Shown here one piece after another: positions 33,229-42,485 of a DNA stretch of 64,000 nt (position 1 is its first letter; each line of letters opens with the position of its first letter). The notes under the pieces were generated by a model that was not told the DNA's origin, did no database searches, and saw nothing but the letters and a program-made list of their open reading frames with translations. The translations under genes and the position numbers were made by a program. The DNA is taken from contig NZ_JBNCMT010000006.1 of the NCBI RefSeq assembly GCF_049846925.1, positions 62,001-126,000 on the forward strand, given 5' to 3'. This DNA comes from Brevibacillus_H sp049846925. Lineage in GTDB: Bacteria > Bacillota > Bacilli > Brevibacillales > Brevibacillaceae.

Positions 33229-34332
33229 CTATTTAGTCACCCCATTTTTCATATTTAGGTAGGGTCGAAGCAGGTAGCTCGCCAATTGTAACGGATTAAT
33301 TGTCTTGGTTTGGAACAGTTTCTCTCCCCAATATCCACTTAACATATGGATGATTTGATCCAATGTATCATTGGAGAGCTGCTCCATCGCTCTGCGCAGT
33401 ACGAGAGAATTTTCATAACTCTTTCGTAGCGGCCTTGTCAGTTCAATGTAATTGCCGAGACCACACAAATCATAGGCTGCAAAGATTCCTGTCAACAATG
33501 CAGCATATTGTCCAAATCCCATGAATGGCATCATCGAGCCGAAACAATTTCCTACGTAAAACGTGTTGCCGATTCTGGCAGTATGGCAGATACCTATCGG
33601 GTAACCCGTGATTTGGAATTGATCGGTTACTCGTAGGGATTGATTCAATTCAGAACATACCTTGCTATAAAAGGCATCCCACAAAACCTGTTTATCTCGA
33701 TTCTGGTTCGCCTGAATATCAGGGATCGCAATAACGATGTTTGCCTCCTTTTGAGAGTAGGGAATCAGATAGGCGTATCCAAAAGGCGTGATGTCATAAT
33801 CAATCCAGGTTCTTACTTCGTAACGATCAAATTCTCCCTCCACTGTGGCTCCCTTGATTGAGACCGTGAAATCTTCTCGGTAATTTTTGGTTCTTTTTGC
33901 GTATTCACCGTCCCCTGTTGCCATTACTACATGAGTGAAATCTCCCAACAATTCCTCATACGTCTTGTTTGATTGAAAAGTAATTTGTGATTTTATCTGG
34001 CGTGCCAATTGCTTTTCAAACGAATCTTGCTCTTTCCCCCGAATATTGGTAAAGCCTAGGTGTCCTTCAACGATTGCCTTCTCGTGTTTTGAATAGATCG
34101 TCATTTTTTGGATATTCCCCGTAGGCTGGAGATAGATACCGTATTGCTCTGACATCGAAGCAATACAATCATGGACAGGCCGAGTAAAAATAGAAAGCAA
34201 CACCTCTCCATTCACAAAACGATCCCCAACCTCGCTGCGACTTTCAAATATAAACGGTTCGATCCCGTTTCTCTCCAAGGTAAGAGCACATGCTAACCCA
34301 GATAGCCCCGCACCCATGATGGCAACCTTCAT
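33229..34332 (-). CDS. FAD-dependent oxidoreductase (geranylgeranyl-reductase-like)
   Basis: A 367-residue flavoprotein. The N-terminal Rossmann dinucleotide motif is GAGLSGLACALTLER (residues 7-21), with the acidic end of strand 2 in FIFESRSE. A second conserved block is TARIGNTFYVGNCFGSMMPFMGFG (about 252-275), which contacts FAD in the monooxygenase/geranylgeranyl-reductase fold. No substrate can be read from the sequence. It is the last gene of the LacI-controlled carbohydrate operon, 62 bases after the permease. GGAGG precedes the ATG. Confidence 0.7.
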   Translation of the reverse strand: MKVAIMGAGLSGLACALTLERNGIEPFIFESRSEVGDRFVNGEVLLSIFTRPVHDCIASMSEQYGIYLQPTGNIQKMTIYSKHEKAIVEGHLGFTNIRGKEQDSFEKQLARQIKSQITFQSNKTYEELLGDFTHVVMATGDGEYAKRTKNYREDFTVSIKGATVEGEFDRYEVRTWIDYDITPFGYAYLIPYSQKEANIVIAIPDIQANQNRDKQVLWDAFYSKVCSELNQSLRVTDQFQITGYPIGICHTARIGNTFYVGNCFGSMMPFMGFGQYAALLTGIFAAYDLCGLGNYIELTRPLRKSYENSLVLRRAMEQLSNDTLDQIIHMLSGYWGEKLFQTKTINPLQLASYLLRPYLNMKNGVTK

Positions 34333-34394
34333 GAAAATATTCCTCCAAAAGATTCTTACCCAGATTTTCCCCGTCTATTTCATTAAATATTCCT

Positions 34395-35222
34395 TTATTC
34401 CTTAACTGCTCCCGAGGTTAATCCAGAAACAATTCGCTTCTGGAAGATGAGTACCATGATCACTAGCGGGATGGTTACGAGGATGGTCGCAGCCGCAATT
34501 TCTCCCCAAGGCATGGTGTATTTGCCCTGGAACATGGCAATCCCAACCGGAACGGTCTTCATGCTTTCCTTGGTGTTGATGGTAAGAGCAAACAAGAATT
34601 CATTCCACGCAGCAATAAATACGAGAATAGCGGTTGTAAAAACACCAGGCAGTGCTAATGGAAAGAACACTCTTATAAGTGTTTGCAAAACCGATGCCCC
34701 GTCCATTTTGGCTGCCTCCGCCAAGTCGTATGGTATCTTGCGGAAGAATACGGTCATGTTCCAAATAGCAAGAGGAAGAGCAAAAGTCGTATACGGAATA
34801 ATTAGTCCTAAGTAGCTATTAACCAGCCCTGTCTCTTGCAGGAATAGAAAGATTGGAGAGATGGTTGCGATTTGTGGAAACATCGATACGGCGAGGATCA
34901 GTCCCAAAATAATGGACTTGCCTCGAAAGTTGAGCCAAGCAATCGCATAAGCTGCAAAAGACGCAATGACAATGGAGTACACAGTTGTCAACGTAGCAAC
35001 AACCGTACTGTTCCATAAATACGTAAGAAACGGACGTTGGGTAAAGACTCGTTCATAGTTCTCCAGCGAAGGATTGTCTATCGTCATGCGAAATGCACTT
35101 TCGCCAAACAGCTCGGAAGGCGGCTTAAGTGATGTGATAAACTGCCAAATGAAAGGAAACATGACTGCTAAAACAAAGACGACAATGAACAAGTAAAACA
35201 GTTTTCCTGCTTCTTTCTGCAT
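34395..35222 (-). CDS. Carbohydrate ABC transporter permease, MalG type
   Basis: A 275-residue inner-membrane permease with six helices and the EAA loop near residues 185-205 (DLAEAAKMDGASVLQTLIRVFFPLALPG), the contact site for the ATPase. The best start is the ATG at 35222 with GAGGGA upstream; a GTG at 35237 overlaps the previous stop. It pairs with the MalF-type permease immediately upstream. Substrate probably a sugar or cyclitol, to judge by the operon. Confidence 0.88.
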   Translation of the reverse strand: MQKEAGKLFYLFIVVFVLAVMFPFIWQFITSLKPPSELFGESAFRMTIDNPSLENYERVFTQRPFLTYLWNSTVVATLTTVYSIVIASFAAYAIAWLNFRGKSIILGLILAVSMFPQIATISPIFLFLQETGLVNSYLGLIIPYTTFALPLAIWNMTVFFRKIPYDLAEAAKMDGASVLQTLIRVFFPLALPGVFTTAILVFIAAWNEFLFALTINTKESMKTVPVGIAMFQGKYTMPWGEIAAATILVTIPLVIMVLIFQKRIVSGLTSGAVKE

Positions 35223-35233
35223 GAATAGTTCCC

Positions 35234-36544
35234 TCACTTTCCACTGCCGTCGCTGATTAAGTTCGTGCCGAGAATCTTGATATAGCCCACACTGATCAAG
35301 GCGACGCAGATGAAGACAAGAACCGAAAGCGCTGACCCGGCACCAAAGTTCATTTGAGCAAACATGGTCTTGTATGCATAAATGGAGATTGTCTCTGTTG
35401 AATTCGCAGGGCCGCCACCAGTTAATACATAAATCAGGTCAAATACGCGAAAAGCGTCCAATGTACGGAACAGCAAGGAGACGAGGATGGTCGGCTTCAA
35501 CAGGGGCAAGGTGATATGAAAAAATTGTTGTCTCTTGGAAGCACCATCTACTTCAGCAGCTTCATACAGGGACTGAGGGATAGTCTGTAACCCGGCAAAC
35601 AGGAGCAGAGCCATAAATGGTGTCGTTTTCCACACATCTGCGAAAATAACGGCAAACATGGCACCCGCTTTGGTTGTCAAAAGCAATCCCATCTCTGAAA
35701 TAAAGCCTGCCTTTTCAAAGAAATAGGCGACGATTCCGTTCTGACCATCGTAGAGAAACTTCCACATCATGGCTGATATGACGGTCGGAATCGCCCACGG
35801 AATCAGGACTGATGCCCTGATCAGGCCCCTTCCCTTGAACTGTTTGTTTATCAACAAAGCAATCCAAAGCCCTAATACCAATTCAATAAAAACAGAAATA
35901 ACTGTAAACAATACCGTATTCCATAACGATTCCCACATGCGCTTGTCTTTCAAAAATTCCTGATAGTGCGTAAACCCGATGTAGTTCGGCACAATAATCG
36001 ACGCCTTCACTCCACGTGCCAGACCGATGGCATCCTCCGGTTTTTTCAACTTTTTATCCGTTCCGAGTTGTGATAGTGTGAGCTCTGCATCGCCAAGCGT
36101 TTTGGTTAAGGGAGTAATCAAATCAGTCTCGGCTTCAATGTATTTCAACTGTTGCGGTATGGGTTTGAATTCAAACAACAATTGGTCAATCTCTTTATAT
36201 CGTGAATCAAACAATTGATCCTGCTTGAGTACGGCTAACTGGCTTTCAATCGTTTGCTTCATTGTTTTCAAAAGTTCTGCCGTTTGTGGATCAGCCTGTT
36301 TCCGTTCTTTTTCCAACACTCTGAGCAGTAACGGATTCGTTCCAACAAACCGTTCCATATCAATTCCATAGTTGCTGTGAATTTGTGTTTTTGTCGGGTC
36401 ATTTAACCGAATATCGTACAGGCTTATCCAAAACGATCGGATTACCGGCCATATGGCAATGACTAATACGATCAGAATTGCAGGCAAGATTAACAAGTAC
36501 CCCATTTGTTTCTCCGTGAGGCTCTTCCTTGTTCTTATCTTCAT
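35234..36544 (-). CDS. Carbohydrate ABC transporter permease, MalF type, with large external insertion
   Basis: A 436-residue permease. The first helix (about 15-35) is followed by an unusually long hydrophilic segment (about 45-195) of predicted helices (KERKQADPQTAELLKTMKQ, TKTLGDAELTLSQLGTDK) before the permease core. MalF of E. coli also has a large periplasmic loop that touches the binding protein, but Gram-positive MsmF-type permeases usually do not. The EAA motif is EAAEVDGASKRQQFFHITLPLL. The ATG at 36544 has GGTGA 7 bases upstream. Confidence 0.85.
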   Translation of the reverse strand: MKIRTRKSLTEKQMGYLLILPAILIVLVIAIWPVIRSFWISLYDIRLNDPTKTQIHSNYGIDMERFVGTNPLLLRVLEKERKQADPQTAELLKTMKQTIESQLAVLKQDQLFDSRYKEIDQLLFEFKPIPQQLKYIEAETDLITPLTKTLGDAELTLSQLGTDKKLKKPEDAIGLARGVKASIIVPNYIGFTHYQEFLKDKRMWESLWNTVLFTVISVFIELVLGLWIALLINKQFKGRGLIRASVLIPWAIPTVISAMMWKFLYDGQNGIVAYFFEKAGFISEMGLLLTTKAGAMFAVIFADVWKTTPFMALLLFAGLQTIPQSLYEAAEVDGASKRQQFFHITLPLLKPTILVSLLFRTLDAFRVFDLIYVLTGGGPANSTETISIYAYKTMFAQMNFGAGSALSVLVFICVALISVGYIKILGTNLISDGSGK

Positions 36545-36681
36545 GTCAACATCACCAACTCCCGCCAAATCTCTCCCAATTTGTTTGTCTCATCGATCGG
36601 GCCAATCAGGACGTTCTGTTGCTATCAGGGAGAGGCGATACACCCCTCCCCGACAGCAGCAGCATTTTATTCAAAACAACG

Positions 36682-38019
36682 TTACTGGCCGATCACTTCG
36701 TTCATTTTTTGTTCCATGTTTTTCACGGCTTGTTCTGCTGTTTGCTGACCAGCCACTGCTTTGGATACCTCGATTTGGATGATGTCCGAGATTTTTGGAT
36801 AAACAGGTGAAGTTGGGCGTGGCACTGCCGCACTGATCCCATTGACGAAATCTTTGTTGGCAAACAGCGGGCTTGCTTTTTGCACGTCGGCATCGTCATA
36901 GAGCGGCAGGAAGGTTGGCGCTGAACCGCCGTCTACGGCTGTGAATTTTTGACCTTCTGCACCCGTCATGAACTTGAGGAACTCCCAGGCTTCTTTTGGA
37001 TGTTTGGAGAACTTGTTGATGCCTGTGCTCCATCCGCCAAGTGCTGCAGCAGAACCTGCATCTCCAGCCGGAAGCGGGGCTACCCCAACTTTATCCATAA
37101 TTTTGGACTGTGTTTTGTCTTGAGCAAGTGCATATTGGTACGGCCAGTTGCGGATAAATGCAGCTTGCCCTTCGATGAATGCGGTATGTGACTCCAGTTC
37201 GGTGTACGTCGTAATATTGGTCGGTACGAAATCAGATTTGATCACTTCAATCATTTTGTTCAGACCCTTGATTGTATTCGGGTTGTTCACGACTACTTTT
37301 CCTTGTTCATCAAGGATCTTGCCTCCGTAAGATGCATTGAATTCGACGAAGTTACACACAAGTCCCTCGTACTGTTTTGCCTGCATCAAATACCCGAATT
37401 GCGTGCCGCCTTTCCCTTTTTGCTCCTTCGCCTGCTTCACCAAGTCATCCCATGTTTTCGGTACTTCTTTGACGAGGTCTTTGCGATAAAATAAGAGACC
37501 GGTATCAATGAATTTGGGCATCGTCCACTGTTGTCCGTTGAAGCTTCCCGCATCTACGGCACCCTGGATATAGGAATCCATTTTGATACTGTCTTGCTCG
37601 ATGAAACGGTCAAGCGGAAGAAGGTAGCCTGCTTGCGCAAATTCCGCAGGCCAGATTACGTCCAGATCAAATACGTCTATCTCGGATGATTGGGCACTAA
37701 ACATCGTAACCAGTTGATCGTGGTTTTGGCCTGTATCGGAAGGCATTTCTCTAAGTTCAACATCAATATTCGGGTACTTTGCTTCGAAGGCTTCGATTAT
37801 TTTGGTGGATGCAGGTGTAACATCCTTCCCGCGGGCATAGACAATTTTGACTTTCTCTACAGCCGGTTGCTCTGCTGGTTTAGCAGTTTCCGTAGTTGGG
37901 GTCTCGGGTGCAGGATTGCTGTCTTTTGTAGAGGTTTGTGTAGAATTACTACAAGCAGCTAATGAAACAACCATTGATACACCAAGTGCAACGGTACTTA
38001 ATTTTTTGACCAACTTCAT
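36682..38019 (-). CDS. Carbohydrate ABC transporter substrate-binding lipoprotein
   Basis: A 445-residue extracellular binding protein of the sugar family 1 type. The lipobox SLAACS puts the lipidated Cys at residue 23. A Ser/Thr/Pro/Glu-rich tether follows, then the two-lobed domain starting KVKIVYARGKDVTPAS; KHPKEAWEFLKFMTGAEGQ is typical of sugar-binding members. It delivers substrate to the two permeases downstream. The ATG at 38019 has AGGGGGAG upstream. No ATPase gene is in the operon, so a shared MsmK/MsmX-type ATPase is expected. Confidence 0.9.
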   Translation of the reverse strand: MKLVKKLSTVALGVSMVVSLAACSNSTQTSTKDSNPAPETPTTETAKPAEQPAVEKVKIVYARGKDVTPASTKIIEAFEAKYPNIDVELREMPSDTGQNHDQLVTMFSAQSSEIDVFDLDVIWPAEFAQAGYLLPLDRFIEQDSIKMDSYIQGAVDAGSFNGQQWTMPKFIDTGLLFYRKDLVKEVPKTWDDLVKQAKEQKGKGGTQFGYLMQAKQYEGLVCNFVEFNASYGGKILDEQGKVVVNNPNTIKGLNKMIEVIKSDFVPTNITTYTELESHTAFIEGQAAFIRNWPYQYALAQDKTQSKIMDKVGVAPLPAGDAGSAAALGGWSTGINKFSKHPKEAWEFLKFMTGAEGQKFTAVDGGSAPTFLPLYDDADVQKASPLFANKDFVNGISAAVPRPTSPVYPKISDIIQIEVSKAVAGQQTAEQAVKNMEQKMNEVIGQ

Positions 38020-38108
38020 GTGTAACTCCCCCTTGTTTTTTATCCCAACGGACATCCGTCTCCCTCATGTCTGATGGGCACAGCCCTTTCGATCAAACTA
38101 CGCGAGCA

Positions 38109-39161
38109 TCATGAAAATAAAACGGGTTCCCTCCTTTGCGCTGACAAGTAAATGGCATCGATCAATTGATTCATATACACACCCTGCTCTGGTTGGCACA
38201 GATTATCCTTACCTTCCAATACATCAATAAAATGGCTGATGAGCAGGCTTCTTTCGTTCTGATGGGACGATTTGATGTGTTTGTCTGCCAACATACCCTC
38301 TTGTTCCTCAAATACCACTAATTGCCTCTCTTCAAAGGAAATCCTGGCACCCGCTTCATCACCCAAAAGTTGAATATAGGCTTGTTCCTGTTCAATGTGA
38401 GAAGCCCAGCTTACCTCCAGAGACAGAGTGGAACCGTTTTCAAATTGAACAAGCGCTGTGACCATATCCTCCACATCGTAAAAACCCTGCGGATTCTGTG
38501 TGCCGTATTCAGAAATGCCCTTGCGCTTAGGCCCGAACTTGGCATAGGTCTGTGCCATGACGTAGTGTGGCTTGGGAAAATCGAGCAGCCACAGTGTTGC
38601 ATCCAACATGTGTACGCCCAGGTCGATCAATGGGCCACCGCCTGACTTCTCCTTCTGTGTAAACCAACTGCCCCAGCCGGGAATCCCATTTCGCCTCACC
38701 CATGCTGCTTTGGCATGATAGATGTTGCCTAACTTCGCTTGTTCGATCAAGCGCTTGCAATGGATGACTTCTGAACGGAATCGATTGTTCATCCCTGTCA
38801 TCAGGATTCTGCCCGCCGCCCTCGAAGCATCCAGCATCATCTGAGCCTCTTGCGCATGGAGTGCCAGGGGTTTTTCACACAAAACGTGCTTTCCATTGGC
38901 AAAAGCCTTTAAGGTCACAGGTGCGTGAAGATAATTGGGCAGGCAGATGATCACAGCATCAATATCTGTTTGTTCAAGCAATTCAGAATAATTTCCGTAC
39001 ACTGAGGGAATCGCAAATTCTTTTGCCCGATCTTCTGCCAGTTCGAGAGAGACATCAGCGATTGCTGATACAGTGATTCTCGGATCTTTGCGAGCGGCTT
39101 TCAAATGCTCTCGGGAGATACCCCCTGCACCGATGATTCCCAATTTCCAAACCTGATTCAT
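38109..39161 (-). CDS. Gfo/Idh/MocA-family oxidoreductase
   Basis: A 350-residue NAD(P)-dependent dehydrogenase. The Rossmann motif is GIIGAGGIS (about 9-17), the catalytic/cofactor block is HVLCEKPLA (Lys near 94), and GGGPLIDLGVHMLD is the substrate-side motif near 178-191. It likely oxidises a sugar, sugar acid or inositol-type ring. It is the second such enzyme in the operon, so a two-step redox pathway (3-keto intermediate formation and use) is possible. The ATG at 39161 has AGGAG 9 bases upstream. Confidence 0.87.
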   Translation of the reverse strand: MNQVWKLGIIGAGGISREHLKAARKDPRITVSAIADVSLELAEDRAKEFAIPSVYGNYSELLEQTDIDAVIICLPNYLHAPVTLKAFANGKHVLCEKPLALHAQEAQMMLDASRAAGRILMTGMNNRFRSEVIHCKRLIEQAKLGNIYHAKAAWVRRNGIPGWGSWFTQKEKSGGGPLIDLGVHMLDATLWLLDFPKPHYVMAQTYAKFGPKRKGISEYGTQNPQGFYDVEDMVTALVQFENGSTLSLEVSWASHIEQEQAYIQLLGDEAGARISFEERQLVVFEEQEGMLADKHIKSSHQNERSLLISHFIDVLEGKDNLCQPEQGVYMNQLIDAIYLSAQRREPVLFS

Positions 39162-39188
39162 GGACAAACACTCCTAATACTCTGTACG

Positions 39189-40217
39189 TTACTCGATGGT
39201 TACGACTCGTTTTTCCTCTACAGATTGCAGCGCTGCCAGAACGACTCGAAGTGATTTTCTGCCTTCTGTACCCGGAACTAGTGGTGGTTCACCTGTACGA
39301 ATGGCCTCAATAAACGCATCGATGACTCCGCTGCTGGATTGCCCGCCTTCTTCATTAGTCGCGATACCACCCACTTGATAGCGTTCTGTGCCATGGTCTT
39401 TCAGCTCCACAATGATCTGATCTCTCGGATCGGTGCCAATCTTGACGATCCCTTTTTCACAATAAAGGATCGTACTGTTGTCTTCACCCGGCTGATGTGT
39501 CCAACTGGCTGCCATCGTGCCCACAACTCCACAGCGAGTCCGGAAAATGCAAACAGCGTTATCGTCTACGTCTGTATTTTGTTTTGCCAATGTACCCAAA
39601 AACGCTCCTACTTCCACAATCTCGTCTTCCAGCAGCCATTGAATCAAGTCGATTTTATGAACGCCCAGATCTCCAATGGCACCGACGAATGCCTTTTCCT
39701 TCTGAAAGAACCAGCCACCCGGCCCTTCTGCACTCCACTGCTCAGGACCAGCGTGACCAAATGCGGTTCGAAAACTTAATACTTTGCCCAGATACCCTCT
39801 ACTCAGGATTTCTTTGGCTTTGACATGTGGCGGCATCAATCGCTGGTTATGACCGATCATGAGGACGACGCCGTTTTGTTCGGCGGCAAGAATCATCTGA
39901 TCCGACTCTTCCAAGGAGACGGCCATCGGCTTCTCACAGAGGACGTGTACCCCAGCTTTCAATGCAGCAATGGAAATCGGAGCATGGTAAACATTCGGAG
40001 TACACACACTGACTGCATCGATGGTTTCATTCTCAAGTAGCTCCTGATAATCGGTGTAGGCTTTGCCGCCAAATTGATCTGCCATCGCTTGCGCCCGCTC
40101 CTTGGACGGATCACAAAAGGCGACCAACGCGACATACGGATTGTTGGCGTATTCAGCAATATGCCGATGCTTTGCAATGCTTCCACAACCAATGACAGCA
40201 ACTTTCAATTTGCTCAT
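39189..40217 (-). CDS. Gfo/Idh/MocA-family oxidoreductase
   Basis: A 342-residue NAD(P)-dependent dehydrogenase. It has VIGCGSIAKHRH (8-19), HVLCEKPMA (Lys near 95), GHNQRLMPPHV and GAIGDLGVHKIDL (about 178-190). It is a paralogue of the next gene but clearly diverged. AGGAGG lies upstream of the ATG. Located between the TIM-barrel isomerase and the second dehydrogenase in the LacI operon; it presumably acts on the imported sugar or its keto form. Confidence 0.87.
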   Translation of the reverse strand: MSKLKVAVIGCGSIAKHRHIAEYANNPYVALVAFCDPSKERAQAMADQFGGKAYTDYQELLENETIDAVSVCTPNVYHAPISIAALKAGVHVLCEKPMAVSLEESDQMILAAEQNGVVLMIGHNQRLMPPHVKAKEILSRGYLGKVLSFRTAFGHAGPEQWSAEGPGGWFFQKEKAFVGAIGDLGVHKIDLIQWLLEDEIVEVGAFLGTLAKQNTDVDDNAVCIFRTRCGVVGTMAASWTHQPGEDNSTILYCEKGIVKIGTDPRDQIIVELKDHGTERYQVGGIATNEEGGQSSSGVIDAFIEAIRTGEPPLVPGTEGRKSLRVVLAALQSVEEKRVVTIE

Positions 40218-40237
40218 CTTCCTGATTCACCTCCTTT

Positions 40238-41206
40238 TTATGCCCACCAGATATGCTGTACCGGCTGTTGAATCATGATTTGTTGCAGGAATTTCACGGC
40301 TTTTTCGAAGCCTTCCTCGATGGACATCAGGCCATCCTCGTGTTCAATGCTAAGGACATGATCGTAGCCATAAAGTCTGAGAGCACTGATCATGTCGGTC
40401 CAGGTTTTCTGATCATGACCATAGCCAACAGTGCGGAAATACCATGCTCTCTCCTGCAAATTTTCATACGACTGCATATCAGTTAAGCCATACATATTGA
40501 CTTTATCCTGATCGATGTACGTATCTTTGGCATGGAAGTGATAGATCGCATTTTCTTTCCCGAGAATCTTAATGGCAGCTACCGGATCAATGCCTTGCCA
40601 CCACATATGACTTGGGTCGAAGTTCGCACCGATTACCTCTCCCACTGCCTCACGCAAACGAAGCAATGTTGCTGGGGTGTGTACCAAAAATCCACCGTGC
40701 AGTTCCAGGGCGATCTTCACCTGGCGATCATCTGCAAATTGCCCCCACTCTTTCCAGTAAGGGATCAGCTTCTCTTCCCACTGCCAGCGAAGAACGTCAC
40801 GGAATTCGCTCGGCCACGGTGCAACAGGCCAGTTGGGATACTTGGCCCCCTCATGATCACCAGCGGTACCTGAGAAACAATTGACCACGGGCACTTTCAA
40901 TCTCTGTGCCAATTCCACTGTTTTGACGAATGTCTCATGCGATTGTTTGGCAAAGGCTGCATCAGGAGTCAATGGATTTCCGTGACAGCTTAATCCACTG
41001 ATAATCAGGCCACGGTCTTCGATTGCTTTTTTGTAGGCCTTGAGCTTGCCCGAATCTTCCAACAATTCATCTGGGTTGCAGTGCGCATTGCCTGGATAGT
41101 TGCCTGTTCCGATTTCAACTGCTTGCAGTCCCGCCGCTTGCACAGTATCCAGCATTTCCTCGAAGGATTTCTGACCGAATAATACCGTAAACACACCTAA
41201 TCTCAC
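40238..41206 (-). CDS. Sugar phosphate isomerase/epimerase (xylose-isomerase-like TIM barrel)
   Basis: A 322-residue AP-endonuclease-2-fold protein. Metal and substrate residues are visible in AVEIGTG, SGLSCHGNPLTP, ALELHGGFLVH, NFDPSHMWWQG, YHFHAKDTYID and VLSIEHEDG. Such enzymes epimerise, isomerise or dehydrate sugars and inosose-like ketones. It is the first gene of the operon. The start is a GTG at 41206 after AGGAGGAG. A LacI-type operator lies 15 bases upstream of it. Confidence 0.85.
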   Translation of the reverse strand: MRLGVFTVLFGQKSFEEMLDTVQAAGLQAVEIGTGNYPGNAHCNPDELLEDSGKLKAYKKAIEDRGLIISGLSCHGNPLTPDAAFAKQSHETFVKTVELAQRLKVPVVNCFSGTAGDHEGAKYPNWPVAPWPSEFRDVLRWQWEEKLIPYWKEWGQFADDRQVKIALELHGGFLVHTPATLLRLREAVGEVIGANFDPSHMWWQGIDPVAAIKILGKENAIYHFHAKDTYIDQDKVNMYGLTDMQSYENLQERAWYFRTVGYGHDQKTWTDMISALRLYGYDHVLSIEHEDGLMSIEEGFEKAVKFLQQIMIQQPVQHIWWA

Positions 41207-41221
41207 TCGACTCTCCTCCTG

Positions 41222-41235
41222 TGTAATCGATTACA
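41222..41235. promoter_or_regulatory. LacI-type operator before the carbohydrate operon
   Basis: TGTAATCGATTACA is a perfect 14-bp palindrome in the 45-base gap between lacI and the isomerase. It has the central CG pair typical of LacI-family sites. Confidence 0.8.
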
Positions 41236-41251
41236 TAAAATGATAAATTTT

Positions 41252-42250
41252 TTATGATGATGCTCCGCAAGATTGTCTGATCACTAACTCATCGTCCAAT
41301 ACGATTTGTTTTCGCTCGATTGGTTCATTGTTCATGATCTTGAGCAGGATCTCCATTGCTTTGCAGCCAATCGCAAATTTAGGCTGGTTAACCGTCGTGA
41401 GCGCTGGCTCAACGATTGTTGTGATGCGAATATTATCAAAGCCTACTACTGCGATGTCTTGCGGAACCTGAAAGCCTTTCTCCTTGATACTTTGAATCGC
41501 CCCAATCGCCATCTCGTCATTCGCTGCAAAAATGGCGGTAGGCGGCTGTGACAGAGCTAGCAATCTCGATGCCATCTGATAGCCTGACTCAATCCTGAAA
41601 TCCCCTTCTTGAATGAGTGATTCATCTACAGGGATGTCGTGCGCTAGGAGTGCTTGACGATACCCTTTCAGTCGATCTCTGCTCAATATGACATTCAAAG
41701 GCCCGCTGATGAACCCGATTCGCTGATGTCCGAGTGCTACCAGATGATTTACAACTTTGCGTGCGCTGCTGATGTTGTCAATAGTTACTGTGGGTATATC
41801 TGCCCCGTCAACGTATTCACACGCTAAAACAACTGGCAGTTCTTGCGAGATACTGATAATTTCTTCTTTGGGAATGCGAGCCGTTAAGAGAATGACCCCG
41901 TCTGCCAGCTTCTCCTTGACCATTTCGATGTAATCGATTTCAGATTGAATATCATTATGTGTATTCCCAAGCAGAACGTAATACCCATTTTGTTGGGCGA
42001 CTGTTTCAATTCCTCGGATAATATCGGAGAAAAATATATTGGAGATGTCGGGGACTACGGCAACAATTGTCTTGGACTCCAGTTTCCGCAGATTTCTCGC
42101 CAGTTTATTCGGCCTGTAATTCAATTCTTCAACTGCCAGGAGTACTTTTTTCCTCGTTTCATCCAGGATGTTGTCTTTACCGGTCAACACTCTGGAAACC
42201 GTCGCTACGGAAACTCCTGCTTTTTTTGCAACATCCGTCATTTTTGCCAT
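41252..42250 (-). CDS. LacI-family transcription regulator
   Basis: A 332-residue repressor with an N-terminal LacI helix-turn-helix (residues 3-50: MTDVAKKAGVSVATVSRVL ... YRPNKLARNL including the hinge helix) and a periplasmic-binding-protein-like sensor domain (60-330). It should respond to the sugar of the adjacent operon. The ATG at 42250 has AAGGAG upstream; a longer start to 42271 would overlap the operator. Two matching operators flank its own promoter, so it is probably autoregulated. Confidence 0.9.
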   Translation of the reverse strand: MAKMTDVAKKAGVSVATVSRVLTGKDNILDETRKKVLLAVEELNYRPNKLARNLRKLESKTIVAVVPDISNIFFSDIIRGIETVAQQNGYYVLLGNTHNDIQSEIDYIEMVKEKLADGVILLTARIPKEEIISISQELPVVLACEYVDGADIPTVTIDNISSARKVVNHLVALGHQRIGFISGPLNVILSRDRLKGYRQALLAHDIPVDESLIQEGDFRIESGYQMASRLLALSQPPTAIFAANDEMAIGAIQSIKEKGFQVPQDIAVVGFDNIRITTIVEPALTTVNQPKFAIGCKAMEILLKIMNNEPIERKQIVLDDELVIRQSCGASS

Positions 42251-42274
42251 AGGTGACTCCTTTTTTTCCAACCA

Positions 42275-42355
42275 TGTAATCGATTAAATGGAAAATCTAA
42301 GCAAATCGTATCACCCACTGTGAAATAATGTCAACAAAAAATGTAATCGTTTTCC
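42275..42355 (-). promoter_or_regulatory. lacI promoter flanked by operators
   Basis: On the minus strand TTGACA (42334-42329), an 18-base spacer and TACGAT (42310-42305) form a promoter. TGTAATCGATTAAA (42275-42288) lies just downstream and the weaker TGTAATCGTTTTCC (42342-42355) just upstream. Both resemble the perfect operator at 41222. Confidence 0.7.
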
Positions 42356-42485
42356 GAAAATTTTTATATTTCTTTATTCTTCATTTTCTTAATGCAAATG
42401 TATGCCTGATTTTTGGAATCCATTCATTTTTCACCAAGGGAAGGGAACATTAGGTGAGGGTGATTTGACCATAAGGAGGGGTACG

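Noticed and set aside
41929..41940. GTAATCGATTTC inside lacI resembling the operator
   Set aside because: It lies in conserved coding sequence and lacks the second half of the palindrome.
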